From: Photobacterium aphoticum | GTDB lineage: Bacteria; Pseudomonadota; Gammaproteobacteria; Enterobacterales; Vibrionaceae | Direction: 5' to 3' | DNA length: 39,448 nucleotides | Assembly (NCBI RefSeq): GCF_001029435.1 | Contig: NZ_LDOV01000008.1 | Span: 1 to 39,448 of the forward strand | Shown: positions 1 to 8,982 of the stretch, one piece after another | Position numbering within the stretch: position 1 is the first letter of the stretch | How the letters are laid out: each line of letters starts with the position of its first letter | Made by a program: the position numbers and the translations under genes | Notes under the pieces: generated by a model | What the model was told of the DNA's origin: nothing | Database searches by the model: none | What the model saw: only the letters and a program-made list of their open reading frames with translations

Positions 1-21
1 CGAACCTCGTGTGTCGCTCCA
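1..21 (+). tRNA. tRNA-Gly, 3' end only (5' part outside window)
   Basis: The first 21 bases read as the end of a tRNA: T-loop remainder CGAAC, T-stem strand CTCGT, acceptor strand GTGTCGC, discriminator T and CCA. A U73 discriminator and an acceptor that would pair with GCGACAC fit tRNA-Gly. The order Gly then Cys also matches the E. coli glyW-cysT operon. The anticodon is not in the window, so the identity rests on the acceptor end and on synteny. Confidence 0.7.
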
Positions 22-27
22 GAACAT

Positions 28-101
28 GGCGCGTTGGCAGAGTGGCTATGCAGCGGATTGCAAATCCGTGGACCTCGGTTCGACTCCGGGACGCGCCTCC
101 A
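28..101 (+). tRNA. tRNA-Cys (anticodon GCA)
   Basis: This is a complete 74-nt tRNA with an encoded CCA. Acceptor GGCGCGT pairs with ACGCGCC, and the T-arm has TTCGACT between CTCGG and CCGGG. The anticodon GCA is at 60-62 in the loop TTGCAAA, and the discriminator is U73 as in E. coli tRNA-Cys. It lies 6 nt after the tRNA-Gly end, so the two are surely co-transcribed. It is identical to the copy at 8872-8945. Confidence 0.97.
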
Positions 102-111
102 TTCTACAAAG

Positions 112-138
112 AACCAGCATGAAAATGCTGGTTTTTTT
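112..138 (+). terminator. Rho-independent terminator of the Gly-Cys tRNA operon
   Basis: A 9-bp stem AACCAGCAT/ATGCTGGTT closes a short GAAA loop and runs into seven T residues. It ends the tRNA unit 10 nt after the CCA. It is part of the 118-bp block repeated at 8872-8989. Confidence 0.9.
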
Positions 139-238
139 GTATCTGAATTTCCAGTTTCTCCTCTTATCTATCCCAAAGTGTTTTTAGCAAATACTAACAA
201 TTTCCCTCTCGCTGTGAATTGATAGCACGAAAATACCG

Positions 239-2185
239 TTGTACTATTGCGCGCCCCCGTTTCCTGTTTGGTATGAATCGTTGAAATCGCGCGTGCTGTA
301 TTGTGTTATTTTTATCTCGCTGTTTGTTGTGTCGGTGTTCTTCTATACACAAATAGAGTCATCAAAAAAGCGACAGCAGTACTTATCATCTATCAAACAA
401 CAGCCTCTTATTCCTACCCATCAATATGCGCAGTGGCGAGAATGGGTAGAACAATCCCACATTGAGCCCGCCGTCGTTGCACAAGAAGTGCAATCCCTTA
501 CCCGTGACCCAAATCAGCTTTCTGACAGGGCGCAAGGGTACTTAGTAGCGGTGCTGACGAATTTAAGCCGAAAACTGGATCACGATTGGATTCATGAGCA
601 ACTCGCTCAAGCGAAATTACAGACTGACCATATCAAATGGCTACCTGTTTTATTAAGTGCAGAGCAAGCCATTCATCGTTGGTATGCCAATGATAAAGCA
701 CAGGCGATCATGGAGTTGGAGTTGTTAATGGCGACAGCGATCCGTGAACACTATGAATTTTTAATGCCCAAATTGCTGTATTGGTCAGGCTATATGTCAC
801 TGAGCAACAATGAGGTGCTGCAGGCTCAAAAATATCTGCTTAAAAGTACGTATTATGCTGAGCAATACAACAACGTGTTTTATCTAAGCAAGATTTATCA
901 CGGCCTTTCATTGACCTACATTTTGATGGAAGAGTGGGAACAGGCGCTAACGGCGATTCAAAAAGCACGTGCGTTAGGAGAGAGATGGCCAAATATAGAC
1001 AGCAATACGTTGCAACTTTATTGGTATAACGAATCTGTCATTCTGTCTAACCTGCAGCGAAAGCAAGAAGCCCAAGCCGCATACCATAAGGCACATTTTT
1101 ATTATCTTCGCGATAATCAGTCTTTAAGGCATCGTATTCTGGATATTCGTGGTGCGGCAAACATCGCCATGTTGGATCAGGATTACACGTTAGCCCATCA
1201 CCTGATTGAGCAATGCTTAACGTTATCAGCGCAGATCAATTATGTTTACAGCATGGGGCGATGCAATCTCAAGTTAGCACGTTTGAATCAGGCTGAGGGT
1301 AAATATTCTCAGGCACTCGATGCGGTAGATGCGAGTGCTCAATCTTTTGGTTCAAGCCACAGCGCATACTCAGTCATAAAAGCGTTGAATCTGAAAGCGC
1401 AGATCTACGAATCAATGGGGAGCAGTTCGCAAGCATACGCTTTGGCTAAAACGGTCAACCAAGCTGAGAAAAGGCAGTTACAACGTAAATTACGGGATTT
1501 GACCCATGCACAGGAAGCGTTTGAATTAGCCAAACAGCGAGATGAACTAAACGCGAAGCAACGGGCAAACAGTGAACAGCTGAATCAGGAACGTCTCTAT
1601 CTTTACTGGGCGATGTCCACAGCAGTGATTATTGGTTTGTTGGTGCTGGTGCTCGTTGTCCGTACGCAGAGGATCAAACGTGAAAATGCCCGTTTGGCGC
1701 ACCATTCAAGTATTGATCAACTTACTGGTTTGCATAATCGTCACTATTATTACCAGCAATTGGCAAAAGGTGAGGCTATTGCGTCACACCGTGAATATCA
1801 CATCGCACTGTTTGATATTGACTACTTCAAGTTGATCAATGACAACCATGGTCATGCTGTGGGGGACGAAGTGCTTCAGCAACTGGCTACGCAAGTGAAA
1901 CCTTGGTTAAGAGAACAAGAATTGTTTGTGCGTTGGGGAGGCGAAGAGTTCTTGTGGTTAGTGAAAGCAGATGCATCTAGCAAGCAGCGTATTGAGCAGG
2001 TACGCGCTGCCATTGCGGGCTCGCCGTTTGCCACATCAGTTGGTCAATTGGTGGTGACAACATCGATCGGTGTCAGTCTTGCGGCCACACCGGAACAGTT
2101 GCTGGCGGATGAACAGTACTTCTTAAAAGCCGATACGCACTTATACCAAGCTAAACGTGATGGTCGAAATCGCGTGGTATGGTGA
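239..2185 (+). CDS. Membrane-anchored GGDEF diguanylate cyclase with TPR-like sensor region
   Basis: Likely makes cyclic di-GMP from two GTP. An N-terminal membrane segment (about residues 19-38) leads to a long helical, TPR-like region (about 40-420). A charged coiled coil follows, then a second membrane segment (about 455-476), then a GGDEF domain (about 490-648). The active-site loop reads GGEEF (567-571), preceded by RW. The inhibitory I-site, RxxD in most cyclases, reads REQE (558-561) here, so product inhibition may be weak. This is the layout of cyclases with a periplasmic helical-repeat sensor. The start is uncertain: 239 is a TTG without a clear Shine-Dalgarno, and another TTG at 281 or GTG at 293 would shorten the tail ahead of the first membrane helix. 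The gene stands alone and converges on asnA. Confidence 0.9.
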   Translation: MYYCAPPFPVWYESLKSRVLYCVIFISLFVVSVFFYTQIESSKKRQQYLSSIKQQPLIPTHQYAQWREWVEQSHIEPAVVAQEVQSLTRDPNQLSDRAQGYLVAVLTNLSRKLDHDWIHEQLAQAKLQTDHIKWLPVLLSAEQAIHRWYANDKAQAIMELELLMATAIREHYEFLMPKLLYWSGYMSLSNNEVLQAQKYLLKSTYYAEQYNNVFYLSKIYHGLSLTYILMEEWEQALTAIQKARALGERWPNIDSNTLQLYWYNESVILSNLQRKQEAQAAYHKAHFYYLRDNQSLRHRILDIRGAANIAMLDQDYTLAHHLIEQCLTLSAQINYVYSMGRCNLKLARLNQAEGKYSQALDAVDASAQSFGSSHSAYSVIKALNLKAQIYESMGSSSQAYALAKTVNQAEKRQLQRKLRDLTHAQEAFELAKQRDELNAKQRANSEQLNQERLYLYWAMSTAVIIGLLVLVLVVRTQRIKRENARLAHHSSIDQLTGLHNRHYYYQQLAKGEAIASHREYHIALFDIDYFKLINDNHGHAVGDEVLQQLATQVKPWLREQELFVRWGGEEFLWLVKADASSKQRIEQVRAAIAGSPFATSVGQLVVTTSIGVSLAATPEQLLADEQYFLKADTHLYQAKRDGRNRVVW

Positions 2186-2192
2186 TAAACAA

Positions 2193-2222
2193 AAAGCCCC
2201 AGCAACGTTGAACTGGGGCTTT
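2193..2222. terminator. Bidirectional terminator between the GGDEF gene and asnA
   Basis: A perfect 10-bp stem AAAGCCCCAG/CTGGGGCTTT lies between two convergent genes. The T-run is better on the minus strand (five T, then GTTT), so it mainly serves asnA, and it can also end the GGDEF transcript. Confidence 0.88.
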
Positions 2223-2247
2223 GGCGTATCAGAGAAAAGACAGAGAG

Positions 2248-3255
2248 TTAAAGTAGAATGATCTTATTTGCTTCACACTCTTCAATCATTGCATCTGGCC
2301 AGATGGATGACTGTACTTCACCGATATGGGCTTTTTGTAGGAAGAACATACAAATGCGTGACTGACCGATACCACCGCCAATGGTGTAAGGCAGGGATTT
2401 ATTCAGTACGGCGCTGTGGAAAGGCAGTGAGGCGCGATCTTCACAGCCAGCAATGTCCAACTGGGCTTTCAGGCTGTCTTCACACACTCGAATACCCATA
2501 GAAGAAAGCTCTAGGCCGCTGTCGAGTACCGGGTTCCAGAACAGCAAGTCACCGTTCAGGTTCCAGTCGTCGTAGTCAGGGGCACGGCCATCGTGTTTTT
2601 CACCGTGTGACAGGGTATGACCGATATTTTGGATAAAGACCGCACCGTGTTCTTTACAGATGGCATTTTCACGCTCTTTAGGCGTTAGGTCAGGGTACTT
2701 ATCCAATAGCTCTTGTGAAGTGATAAACGTCACCTTGGCTGGCAGGCGTTTTTCGAGCACCGGGTATTCCTGATAAATGTAGTTTTCGGTTTTCAGGAAG
2801 GCATTGTAGATCTTCTCTACGGTGGTACGCAGGTAGTCTTCATGGCGCATCGACTTGTCGAGCACTTTTTCCCAGTCCCACTGATCAACATAGATCGAGT
2901 GAATGTTGTCGAGCTCTTCATCGCGACGGATCGCGTTCATGTCGGTATACAGACCTTCATCGATCTGGAAACCATAGCGCCCCAACGCCATACGTTTCCA
3001 TTTTGCCAATGAGTGCACGACTTCAACGTTTGCCCCGTTGTCATCAAGCAGATCAAAGTTTACCGGGCGCTCAGTACCGTTTAGGTTATCGTTCAACCCT
3101 GTTTCTGGTTTTACAAACAGTGGTGCAGAGACACGTGTTAGGTATAGCTCGTAAGCCAGCGCATATTCAAAATAGTCTTTTAACTTTTTGATTGCGACTT
3201 CTGTATCACGCAGTCCAAGCAGGGGCTGATAGTTCTCTGGTACTTGCAGTTTCAT
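2248..3255 (-). CDS. asnA: Aspartate-ammonia ligase (asparagine synthetase A)
   Basis: Makes asparagine from aspartate, ammonia and ATP, giving AMP and pyrophosphate; cytosolic. The 335 residues match the family's length (about 330). The sequence is typical from [10 protein letters not shown] through TRVSAPLFV and the GTERPV segment to the glycine-rich GGGIGQSR near the C-terminus, features of this class II tRNA-synthetase-like fold. The start at 3255 has AAGGAC just upstream and fits homologues; an in-frame extension to 3300 would add 15 unrelated residues. It is a single gene with its own terminator. In many gammaproteobacteria AsnC controls asnA, but no asnC is adjacent here. Confidence 0.97.
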   Translation of the reverse strand: MKLQVPENYQPLLGLRDTEVAIKKLKDYFEYALAYELYLTRVSAPLFVKPETGLNDNLNGTERPVNFDLLDDNGANVEVVHSLAKWKRMALGRYGFQIDEGLYTDMNAIRRDEELDNIHSIYVDQWDWEKVLDKSMRHEDYLRTTVEKIYNAFLKTENYIYQEYPVLEKRLPAKVTFITSQELLDKYPDLTPKERENAICKEHGAVFIQNIGHTLSHGEKHDGRAPDYDDWNLNGDLLFWNPVLDSGLELSSMGIRVCEDSLKAQLDIAGCEDRASLPFHSAVLNKSLPYTIGGGIGQSRICMFFLQKAHIGEVQSSIWPDAMIEECEANKIILL

Positions 3256-3389
3256 GAAATGTCCTTTTCTTACGGTATTTTGTTTGCATAGACAACACAT
3301 TACGCCAGCCTGCGGTTAGCGTCTATCACTTTGTGGCGTGTATTTGTACGAAAGGCTTGAAATGGCATGTTTTGCATACATAGAAAAAG

Positions 3390-3415
3390 AAAAACCAGCG
3401 CACTGGCTGGTTTTT
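3390..3415 (-). terminator. Terminator of the lipoprotein/MORN operon
   Basis: A 10-bp stem AAAAACCAGC/GCTGGTTTTT closes a 6-nt loop. On the minus strand it is followed by TTTTTCTTTTT. It lies about 60 nt past the stop of the MORN-repeat gene and before the asnA promoter region, so it separates the two units. Confidence 0.88.
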
Positions 3416-3472
3416 GTTTCTTTGGGGAAATGGGATCAGTAAACCATGACAAGTAAAGGGTTACGTAACTCG

Positions 3473-5245
3473 CTATGAACCACCTAAGGGCTTCTCTTTA
3501 CTGACCATCTCACCATATTCAAAGGACTGGATAGAGTAGACTTTACCGTCAGAGTAATGCGTAAGCTTGCCATGCGGTAAGCCGTCTTTGTAATTCTTCA
3601 CAAACTGCAGCTCACCGTTTTGTGAGAAAGAGTAAGATACGCCTTCTTTTAAGCCTTCCTCATTGTAGCGCTCAATCTCTGTTTCATAGCCATGTTCAGA
3701 GAGGCCTTTCCATTCACCAACCTTTTTACCATCTCGGTATTCCCCTTGCCACATCGTCAGGTGATAGGTGTTTTTATCCCGATATAACCAAGGACCATGG
3801 CGCTGATTGTCGCGGTATTCGCCTTTTTCTAACACCTTTCCATCATCATCATATTTTTCATGTTGGCCGTGGCGCAGCCCGTTACGGTAGAAAGAGAGTA
3901 AAGACAACTTACCTGCTGGAGTGATGCGTTGCTCTTTACCGTTTCGCTCTCCCTGTGCGTTGTATTGGATATCATGTGTGCCATCTTTATTCACAATACG
4001 CCAATCCCCCACGCGTTTGTCATTGCGGTAACGACCTTCTTTACCGTAGTGGGTGCCACTTTCTGTGACTAGGTAGACGCCGTTTCGTATGCCGTTGGTG
4101 TACTCAATGCGGGTCGTGCGTGTTTTGCCGTATTGAGTGAGGGTGGATAAGTATAGGCCCTGGCGCTTGTCATTCAGGCGCTCTTCACGACCGGTTAGCG
4201 TGCCCCTGCTATCAAAGTTTTCTTTCAAAGACCACTGACGTTGCTTATCGTCTTTCTTGTGTGAAGTCAGTACATTATCAGTAAAGATACGCGTTTCCGT
4301 CACGACGTTATCATTGGCGTAGTTAGCTGTATATTCTTCTGTTTTATTCCCGTTAAGATCAAAGTATTGAGCGCGTAATGTGCGGCTTTCGTCGTCCAAT
4401 TCTTTTATCTGCTTAATGCTTTTCCCATCGGGGTGGAACATTTTGACCACACCGACGGCTTTGCCATCTTTATAGGGATAGATGCCATACAACTGGCCAC
4501 TGTCGTAGTAGCTGGTTTCAATGCCATGCTGGCGTCCATTCACATAGATTTTTTCATTTTTTAAATGGCCTTGCTCAGTAAAGAACCGCATCGGGCCATG
4601 GTATTTATCATCTTTATAAACGATGATGCTAGTTGTCACACCGTTATCCGCATAGTGAATTTGTTCACCGTTTAATAACCCGTTTTCATAGTGAGCGACG
4701 GAGTAGGGGATGCCGGTTTTGTAATAGCGGGTTTGTTTGCCTTCTCGCAGGCCATTAACAAAATGGGCGCGAAACTTGACCGTGCCATCGGAGTAGTAGA
4801 CCAGCTGCTCGCCGTCGAATTTGCCATGAATAAGGTGGTGGTGTTCTTTTAACACCCCGTGTTTATCGTAATAGCGTGTAATGCCGTTTCGTTCACCCTC
4901 CAGCAGTTGTGATTCAATGTGAATTTGTCCATTGGGATGAAACGTTTTATAGCTGCCCTTGGCTTCGCCAGCGATATACTGTTTTTCTTCGGTGAGGATA
5001 CCGTTTTTATCATAAAAGCGGACCAGCCCCTCCAGCTGACCGTCACTGTTATCCTGTCCGCTGAACAGGCGTTTACCACTGTGCTCTGCAGCGGAGCCTT
5101 TTAGCGCATACGTTGCCTCCTGCTGGCTAGTGACGGGTTCGCCATCCATATTGAGCCAGAGTGTTTTAGCCTGTAAAGGGGCATTCATCGCCAGGGAGAT
5201 GAGCGCGCTGAGTGTGACGAAACGAAAAGAGAAATCGCGCATCAT
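3473..5245 (-). CDS. Exported YwqK/MORN-type repeat protein
   Basis: A 590-residue secreted protein. A signal peptide (about 1-26, ending NAPLQA before KTLW) is followed by repeats of about 23 residues from near residue 70 to the C-terminus. Each unit has the pattern YY.nG ... Y.nG ..G, typical of MORN_2/YwqK repeats, which form elongated beta-hairpin arrays. Roughly 18-20 units can be picked out, with a less regular stretch around 280-360. No catalytic motif was recognised. The start ATG at 5245 is 1 nt after the stop of the upstream lipoprotein gene; its Shine-Dalgarno AAGGAT lies inside that gene's end, so the two are translationally coupled. A second ATG at 5242 is equally possible. Database names such as YwqK family antitoxin describe the repeat only; no toxin is seen next door. 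Confidence 0.8.
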   Translation of the reverse strand: MMRDFSFRFVTLSALISLAMNAPLQAKTLWLNMDGEPVTSQQEATYALKGSAAEHSGKRLFSGQDNSDGQLEGLVRFYDKNGILTEEKQYIAGEAKGSYKTFHPNGQIHIESQLLEGERNGITRYYDKHGVLKEHHHLIHGKFDGEQLVYYSDGTVKFRAHFVNGLREGKQTRYYKTGIPYSVAHYENGLLNGEQIHYADNGVTTSIIVYKDDKYHGPMRFFTEQGHLKNEKIYVNGRQHGIETSYYDSGQLYGIYPYKDGKAVGVVKMFHPDGKSIKQIKELDDESRTLRAQYFDLNGNKTEEYTANYANDNVVTETRIFTDNVLTSHKKDDKQRQWSLKENFDSRGTLTGREERLNDKRQGLYLSTLTQYGKTRTTRIEYTNGIRNGVYLVTESGTHYGKEGRYRNDKRVGDWRIVNKDGTHDIQYNAQGERNGKEQRITPAGKLSLLSFYRNGLRHGQHEKYDDDGKVLEKGEYRDNQRHGPWLYRDKNTYHLTMWQGEYRDGKKVGEWKGLSEHGYETEIERYNEEGLKEGVSYSFSQNGELQFVKNYKDGLPHGKLTHYSDGKVYSIQSFEYGEMVSKEKPLGGS

Positions 5246-5246
5246 C

Positions 5247-7475
5247 TTATCCTTTTGGTAGCGGTGGGAATGTTGTTACCCACGTTTTTTCTTGTGGTTC
5301 ACCAGTAGCTTGCAGTTGGGACACCTCAATGATGTTGCCAGAAAACTTGAGGTATTTACCGTCATAGAGAATGGTCGACAGAGGGTGATCAAAGTGCTGG
5401 ATACTCTCTCCCTTACGATCCAAGGCCCATAGCAGATCCCCATCATGTCCACTAAAACGGTATGCCTTAAAGAGTGCGCTAATCGGTTGATCTTCAGTGA
5501 TCGACGCTAACTGAGAAAGATCCATCAACCAAGGGTAAGTCTGGTTTGTCACATTGGGTATGGTTTGCCATTGTGGGGAGCCTTCGCAGGTTAAGCGTGT
5601 TTCAACGGTTAAGTCATAGAAGTGCTGCTTAATGCCGTCTTCCGTCATTAACTGGAAAGCGTCCGTTGGAAATGGTCCTTTTGAATGGCCTTGCCATATC
5701 AGGCCATTATGATTGATTTCCACATCATTGATCACTTCTGCCTGACAGACGCTACTCCATCCCATTGGGAGAGATATCATGGCGGCACTGGGGTGAGAGC
5801 GATCAATGGTGATGTCAGCAAATGGCGTCACCGCATAGCGTTCAGTAAGAATTTCTCGATGTGCTTCGGTTTCATCCTCTTCTGCTTCAGAGGGCTCTGG
5901 TTGGTTATAAGGGCCATTACCCGTGATAGGGGGTAGTGTGGCGCTTGCTTCATAGAGGTGCTTGGGAAGAAACGTCACGGTTTGTGAATACAATGGGTTG
6001 GTTTCGCGTGCTTTGACGTAAAACGTGACGGAATCCGATTCTTCGGTGAGTTTCATATCGGTGCTGGCTATCGCTTGTGCGGGATCACCGGCCCATGCCA
6101 GCCAATCACGCGCAGAATCAGTCAGCCAATCCGGGCCTGCGGATAATGTTGTTATACCGATATCACCTTTCAGGCCATCAATGGTGTCTAACAGGTTTTT
6201 TGATGAACCGTGGTTATAGGAGAGGTGATATTCGCCCTGGCGTTGTGGGTAAGGTGTCACGTTAAGGGTCATGTCACCCAAGGTAAATGTTTGCGGTTCC
6301 CCTTCACGCCATTGGACGGTATAAGACGTCAGCGTGTCGGGATAATAGTGAGCGGTGGCGGTGGCTGAGCGCGTTTTTTCGAGCGTCTCTCGATGATCCC
6401 ATCCCATGAGTAAAACCGCATTTTCACTGTTCTTATTATCATTGAAATAGTGGTAATTCGTTGGTGCCAAAAATGGCAGACCCAGATCGTCTCCCGCTTC
6501 ATTTCGTACGCGGAAATCCGTTAAGGTGATATGGCCGCTATGAGGCGCTTGACCCAAATTGTGTACGAGGGTGGCACTGAGATAAGGAGGAATACCCGAA
6601 GCGAGCATGCCTGACTCATACGCAAAAACATCGTCTTTTGCCATGACATGGGGGACGGGGGGCGTACCTGATGGGTCTGAACTTAAAATCGGAGAGAGCG
6701 TTTGCCAGAGTTCTTGCGGATGAAAGAAATAAGGAACGGGATCACTAATATGCTGAGGATTGCTCGTGGATTGTATGGCGATAAAGTCGCTGGCGTTCTG
6801 CTCTTTGCTGATAACCGCATACACACTTTCTATCCAGCCATTTTCTCGCGCCAGTGTGAGTTGCCCGTGCAGTTGTCGGTTATTTGTTTTGCCTTCAACG
6901 GTTGCGTGAAGCGTCTCTGTGGTGATCTGCGTGACGGTTAGCGTTGCAGGTAAACCCAAAAATTGCGGGAGTGAGATTTTATCGCCGACTTTAGTGGAAA
7001 TCGACGTGTTCAAAGCAGGTACACTCACCTGATGGCGTAGCATATTCAGCAGAGGATGATTTTCACCAAAGTACTCGACGTGGCGAGACCATGCGTCGGC
7101 ATCTTGCCCGGTTAAACTCAGTAATGTGCCACTCTTTTTATCCACTTCCAGATCGAATCCGGATTGAAATACCTGCAGATTCCGCGCGTTGCTTGTTGCG
7201 GAGTTAAGCGTTCGGTCGCCGTTCCCCAGGCTAAGATCCAAATGTTCGGGAATAACCTGCAGCTGAATGATGTCGCCCACGGAATCCATTTTGTAGTGCA
7301 ATAGGCTATTGAGGTGGTATTGGATGTCACCTTCTTCGGCATCCTGGCTTGCTGTGTAGATCCAATAACGCTTTTCATCCCCAGCTTCAGGTGAGAAGGT
7401 GACGCTCTGCTCGCAACCCGTTACAAAAAGGGCGACGCCGAGCAAGCCCACATGACAATAGCGGTGTAAGTACAT
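5247..7475 (-). CDS. Large lipoprotein of unknown function
   Basis: A 742-residue exported protein with a lipoprotein signal: hydrophobic segment, then LFVTGC with the lipidated Cys at 21. Residue +2 is Glu rather than Asp, so by the Lol rule outer-membrane sorting is expected. The mature part is rich in beta-prone, Thr/Ser/Pro-containing stretches, with a Glu-rich linker near residues 520-535. No known domain was recognised with confidence. It is the first gene of a two-gene operon with the MORN-repeat protein (1-nt gap), which suggests that the two exported products work together at the envelope. Its promoter should lie in 7476-7645. Confidence 0.75.
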   Translation of the reverse strand: MYLHRYCHVGLLGVALFVTGCEQSVTFSPEAGDEKRYWIYTASQDAEEGDIQYHLNSLLHYKMDSVGDIIQLQVIPEHLDLSLGNGDRTLNSATSNARNLQVFQSGFDLEVDKKSGTLLSLTGQDADAWSRHVEYFGENHPLLNMLRHQVSVPALNTSISTKVGDKISLPQFLGLPATLTVTQITTETLHATVEGKTNNRQLHGQLTLARENGWIESVYAVISKEQNASDFIAIQSTSNPQHISDPVPYFFHPQELWQTLSPILSSDPSGTPPVPHVMAKDDVFAYESGMLASGIPPYLSATLVHNLGQAPHSGHITLTDFRVRNEAGDDLGLPFLAPTNYHYFNDNKNSENAVLLMGWDHRETLEKTRSATATAHYYPDTLTSYTVQWREGEPQTFTLGDMTLNVTPYPQRQGEYHLSYNHGSSKNLLDTIDGLKGDIGITTLSAGPDWLTDSARDWLAWAGDPAQAIASTDMKLTEESDSVTFYVKARETNPLYSQTVTFLPKHLYEASATLPPITGNGPYNQPEPSEAEEDETEAHREILTERYAVTPFADITIDRSHPSAAMISLPMGWSSVCQAEVINDVEINHNGLIWQGHSKGPFPTDAFQLMTEDGIKQHFYDLTVETRLTCEGSPQWQTIPNVTNQTYPWLMDLSQLASITEDQPISALFKAYRFSGHDGDLLWALDRKGESIQHFDHPLSTILYDGKYLKFSGNIIEVSQLQATGEPQEKTWVTTFPPLPKG

Positions 7476-7533
7476 CCAAATGCATCCTTTACTGGAAAGT
7501 ACGAAGAAAGTGCGAAATGAGGATAGCGAAGCA

Positions 7534-7577
7534 ACGCCATTCTCTTATCAAGGTAGGGATCATAACGAGAATGGCGT
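7534..7577. repeat. Perfect 11-bp inverted repeat upstream of the lipoprotein operon
   Basis: ACGCCATTCTC (7534-7544) and GAGAATGGCGT (7567-7577) are exact inverted copies separated by 22 nt. They lie in the 170-nt gap between the stress-protein stop and the lipoprotein start. There is no U-tract on either side. On the minus strand the loop starts with a TATGAT-like -10. An operator or leader hairpin for the lipoprotein operon is possible; read-through control from the stress gene is the alternative. Confidence 0.6.
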
Positions 7578-7645
7578 AAAAGGGTATTTTCAGCCCAAGG
7601 GGCGTGGAGATACATCACGGAAATTCAGAGGCATGAAGATGGCCA

Positions 7646-8584
7646 TCAGGATGGCAGCACCGGCGAGTGAAAACTTTCCGGTTTTAAGGTGATCACGGAG
7701 CAATGGATTTGGTTAAGGATGGACTCGGCGGTATTCCCCATCAGAAAGCCAGCAATACCGGTGCGGGATAGTGAACCAAGGATAACCAAATCAACGTCAT
7801 GGTCATTGATATATTGCGGTAGGCAGTCTCTGGCTTCTCCTTCGAGTAAACACACCTGTTTGTTGACAGTGCTGGTGGCATGAGGTTGAAGCAAGGCCTC
7901 CATACGTTCTGTGCGTTCCTGGCGCATTTTTTTAGAGAGTAAGGCGATGTCGATATCTTGATAGCCGCTCCATTTTCTTAAAAAGCCTTCGGATTCCAGA
8001 CGCCATGCATGACAGAGGGTGAGTTCTGCCCCAATGCTGGCACAAAATGCAATGGCCAGTGAAACGAGGGTGGCATTAAAGTCCTGATATTCTTGATTGG
8101 TGAGATCAATCGCGACCAGGACATTCTGGATCGGCGTGAGTGTGGTACTGATAGACCAAATAGGGACTTCCGATTTGCGCATCAGGTTTAAAGTATTGCT
8201 GCCTTGTTGGCAGGGTGCCTGTTTATTACCACGGTGTGAGTCAATCACAATCATATCTGCTTGCGTGTCGCTAGCGGCTTTGATCATTTCGATATAGGGC
8301 ACACCGACTCGAATCTTGGTATCAAAAACAATGTGCGGATAGCGCTGAGCTAATTCTTGTTGTTGTTGTACCAGTTGTGATTGATACACTTTCAACGCTT
8401 TATCTAACATATCTAACGTTGTGCCAGTGTGGCGGTGAATGTCTTTAAATTCGGCCAAATCTTCAATGACAGAGAGTAAAGTAACGTGAAGACCATGCAT
8501 GTCAGCGAAGCGAAAGGCATGATGCAACGTTTCATTGATGGCTTGTTCAGGGGCGATAGGCACTAACAGGTGATGAAGGTTCAT
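7646..8584 (-). CDS. Tandem universal stress protein (UspE-like)
   Basis: A 312-residue cytosolic protein made of two Usp domains, about 1-150 and 155-312, the length of UspE (about 316). The first begins LHHLLVPIAPEQ, and the second has NVLVAIDL. The second domain keeps the nucleotide-binding pattern G-2x-G-9x-G-(S/T), seen in VILGSLSRTG and the following MGNTAES. The first domain ends in a degenerate version (SHRGNKQAPCQQGS), as in other tandem Usp proteins. The start at 8584 has GGAGAC five bases upstream; the in-frame extension to 8617 has no such site. UspE-type proteins are linked to stress survival, motility and adhesion. The exact subfamily is inferred. Confidence 0.9.
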   Translation of the reverse strand: MNLHHLLVPIAPEQAINETLHHAFRFADMHGLHVTLLSVIEDLAEFKDIHRHTGTTLDMLDKALKVYQSQLVQQQQELAQRYPHIVFDTKIRVGVPYIEMIKAASDTQADMIVIDSHRGNKQAPCQQGSNTLNLMRKSEVPIWSISTTLTPIQNVLVAIDLTNQEYQDFNATLVSLAIAFCASIGAELTLCHAWRLESEGFLRKWSGYQDIDIALLSKKMRQERTERMEALLQPHATSTVNKQVCLLEGEARDCLPQYINDHDVDLVILGSLSRTGIAGFLMGNTAESILNQIHCSVITLKPESFHSPVLPS

Positions 8585-8761
8585 GCTTGTCTCCTCTGTA
8601 GGGCCTAATAATGTCAATACGCCCTGTCGTTAGGTGATGTCCTTTATCAGTATGATCATAGATTGCCATATGTGCGAGTCATTAGGTGTAGCAAAGATGA
8701 CGAAAAACGCATTCAATGGCACGTTTTTTACCCGCTTAACATGTTAATGAAGAATAATCGG

Positions 8762-8789
8762 TTGACTCTTTTTGGGGATCCGTTAAAGT
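8762..8789 (+). promoter_or_regulatory. Candidate sigma70 promoter of the second tRNA-Cys
   Basis: TTGACT (8762-8767), 16 nt, then TAAAGT (8784-8789), followed by the GC-rich ACGCCTCG. A GC-rich discriminator is typical of stringently controlled stable-RNA promoters. A small hairpin CAAGG/CCTTG (8802-8815) falls in the roughly 75-nt 5' leader. Confidence 0.6.
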
Positions 8790-8871
8790 ACGCCTCGTTC
8801 TCAAGGGGAACCTTGTGAAAAAGCATTTTAGTGAGGGTGATACACGATATCATCAACACACAACAGACTAA

Positions 8872-8945
8872 GGCGCGTTGGCAGAGTGGCTATGCAGCGG
8901 ATTGCAAATCCGTGGACCTCGGTTCGACTCCGGGACGCGCCTCCA
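8872..8945 (+). tRNA. tRNA-Cys (anticodon GCA), second copy
   Basis: Same 74-nt sequence as 28-101, with GCA at 8904-8906 and an encoded CCA. Unlike the first copy it has no tRNA-Gly in front and seems to have its own promoter. Confidence 0.97.
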
Positions 8946-8955
8946 TTCTACAAAG

Positions 8956-8982
8956 AACCAGCATGAAAATGCTGGTTTTTTT
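8956..8982 (+). terminator. Terminator of the second tRNA-Cys
   Basis: Same AACCAGCAT/ATGCTGGTT stem and T-run as at 112-138. The LysE-family gene on the other strand ends only 50 nt further on. Confidence 0.9.

Larger units (their letters stand above)
28..145 (+). repeat. 118-bp perfect direct repeat, copy 1 (tRNA-Cys + terminator)
   Basis: The identity with 8872-8989 begins exactly at the first base of the tRNA and continues through the spacer and terminator to the GTATCTG that follows it. The flanks on both sides are unrelated. The perfect match of the non-tRNA part (spacer and U-tract) implies recent duplication or ongoing gene conversion, not only selection on the tRNA. Confidence 0.93.

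Noticed and set aside
34..222. Short open frames across both tRNA-Cys copies (also 8878-9174 and 8831-9091)
   Set aside because: They are translations of the tRNA and its terminator; the same peptide appears at both copies because the DNA is identical.
3473..5245. YwqK-repeat protein as an antitoxin of a toxin pair
   Set aside because: It has a signal peptide and is coupled to a large lipoprotein, with no toxin-like small gene adjacent; the antitoxin label comes only from the repeat name.
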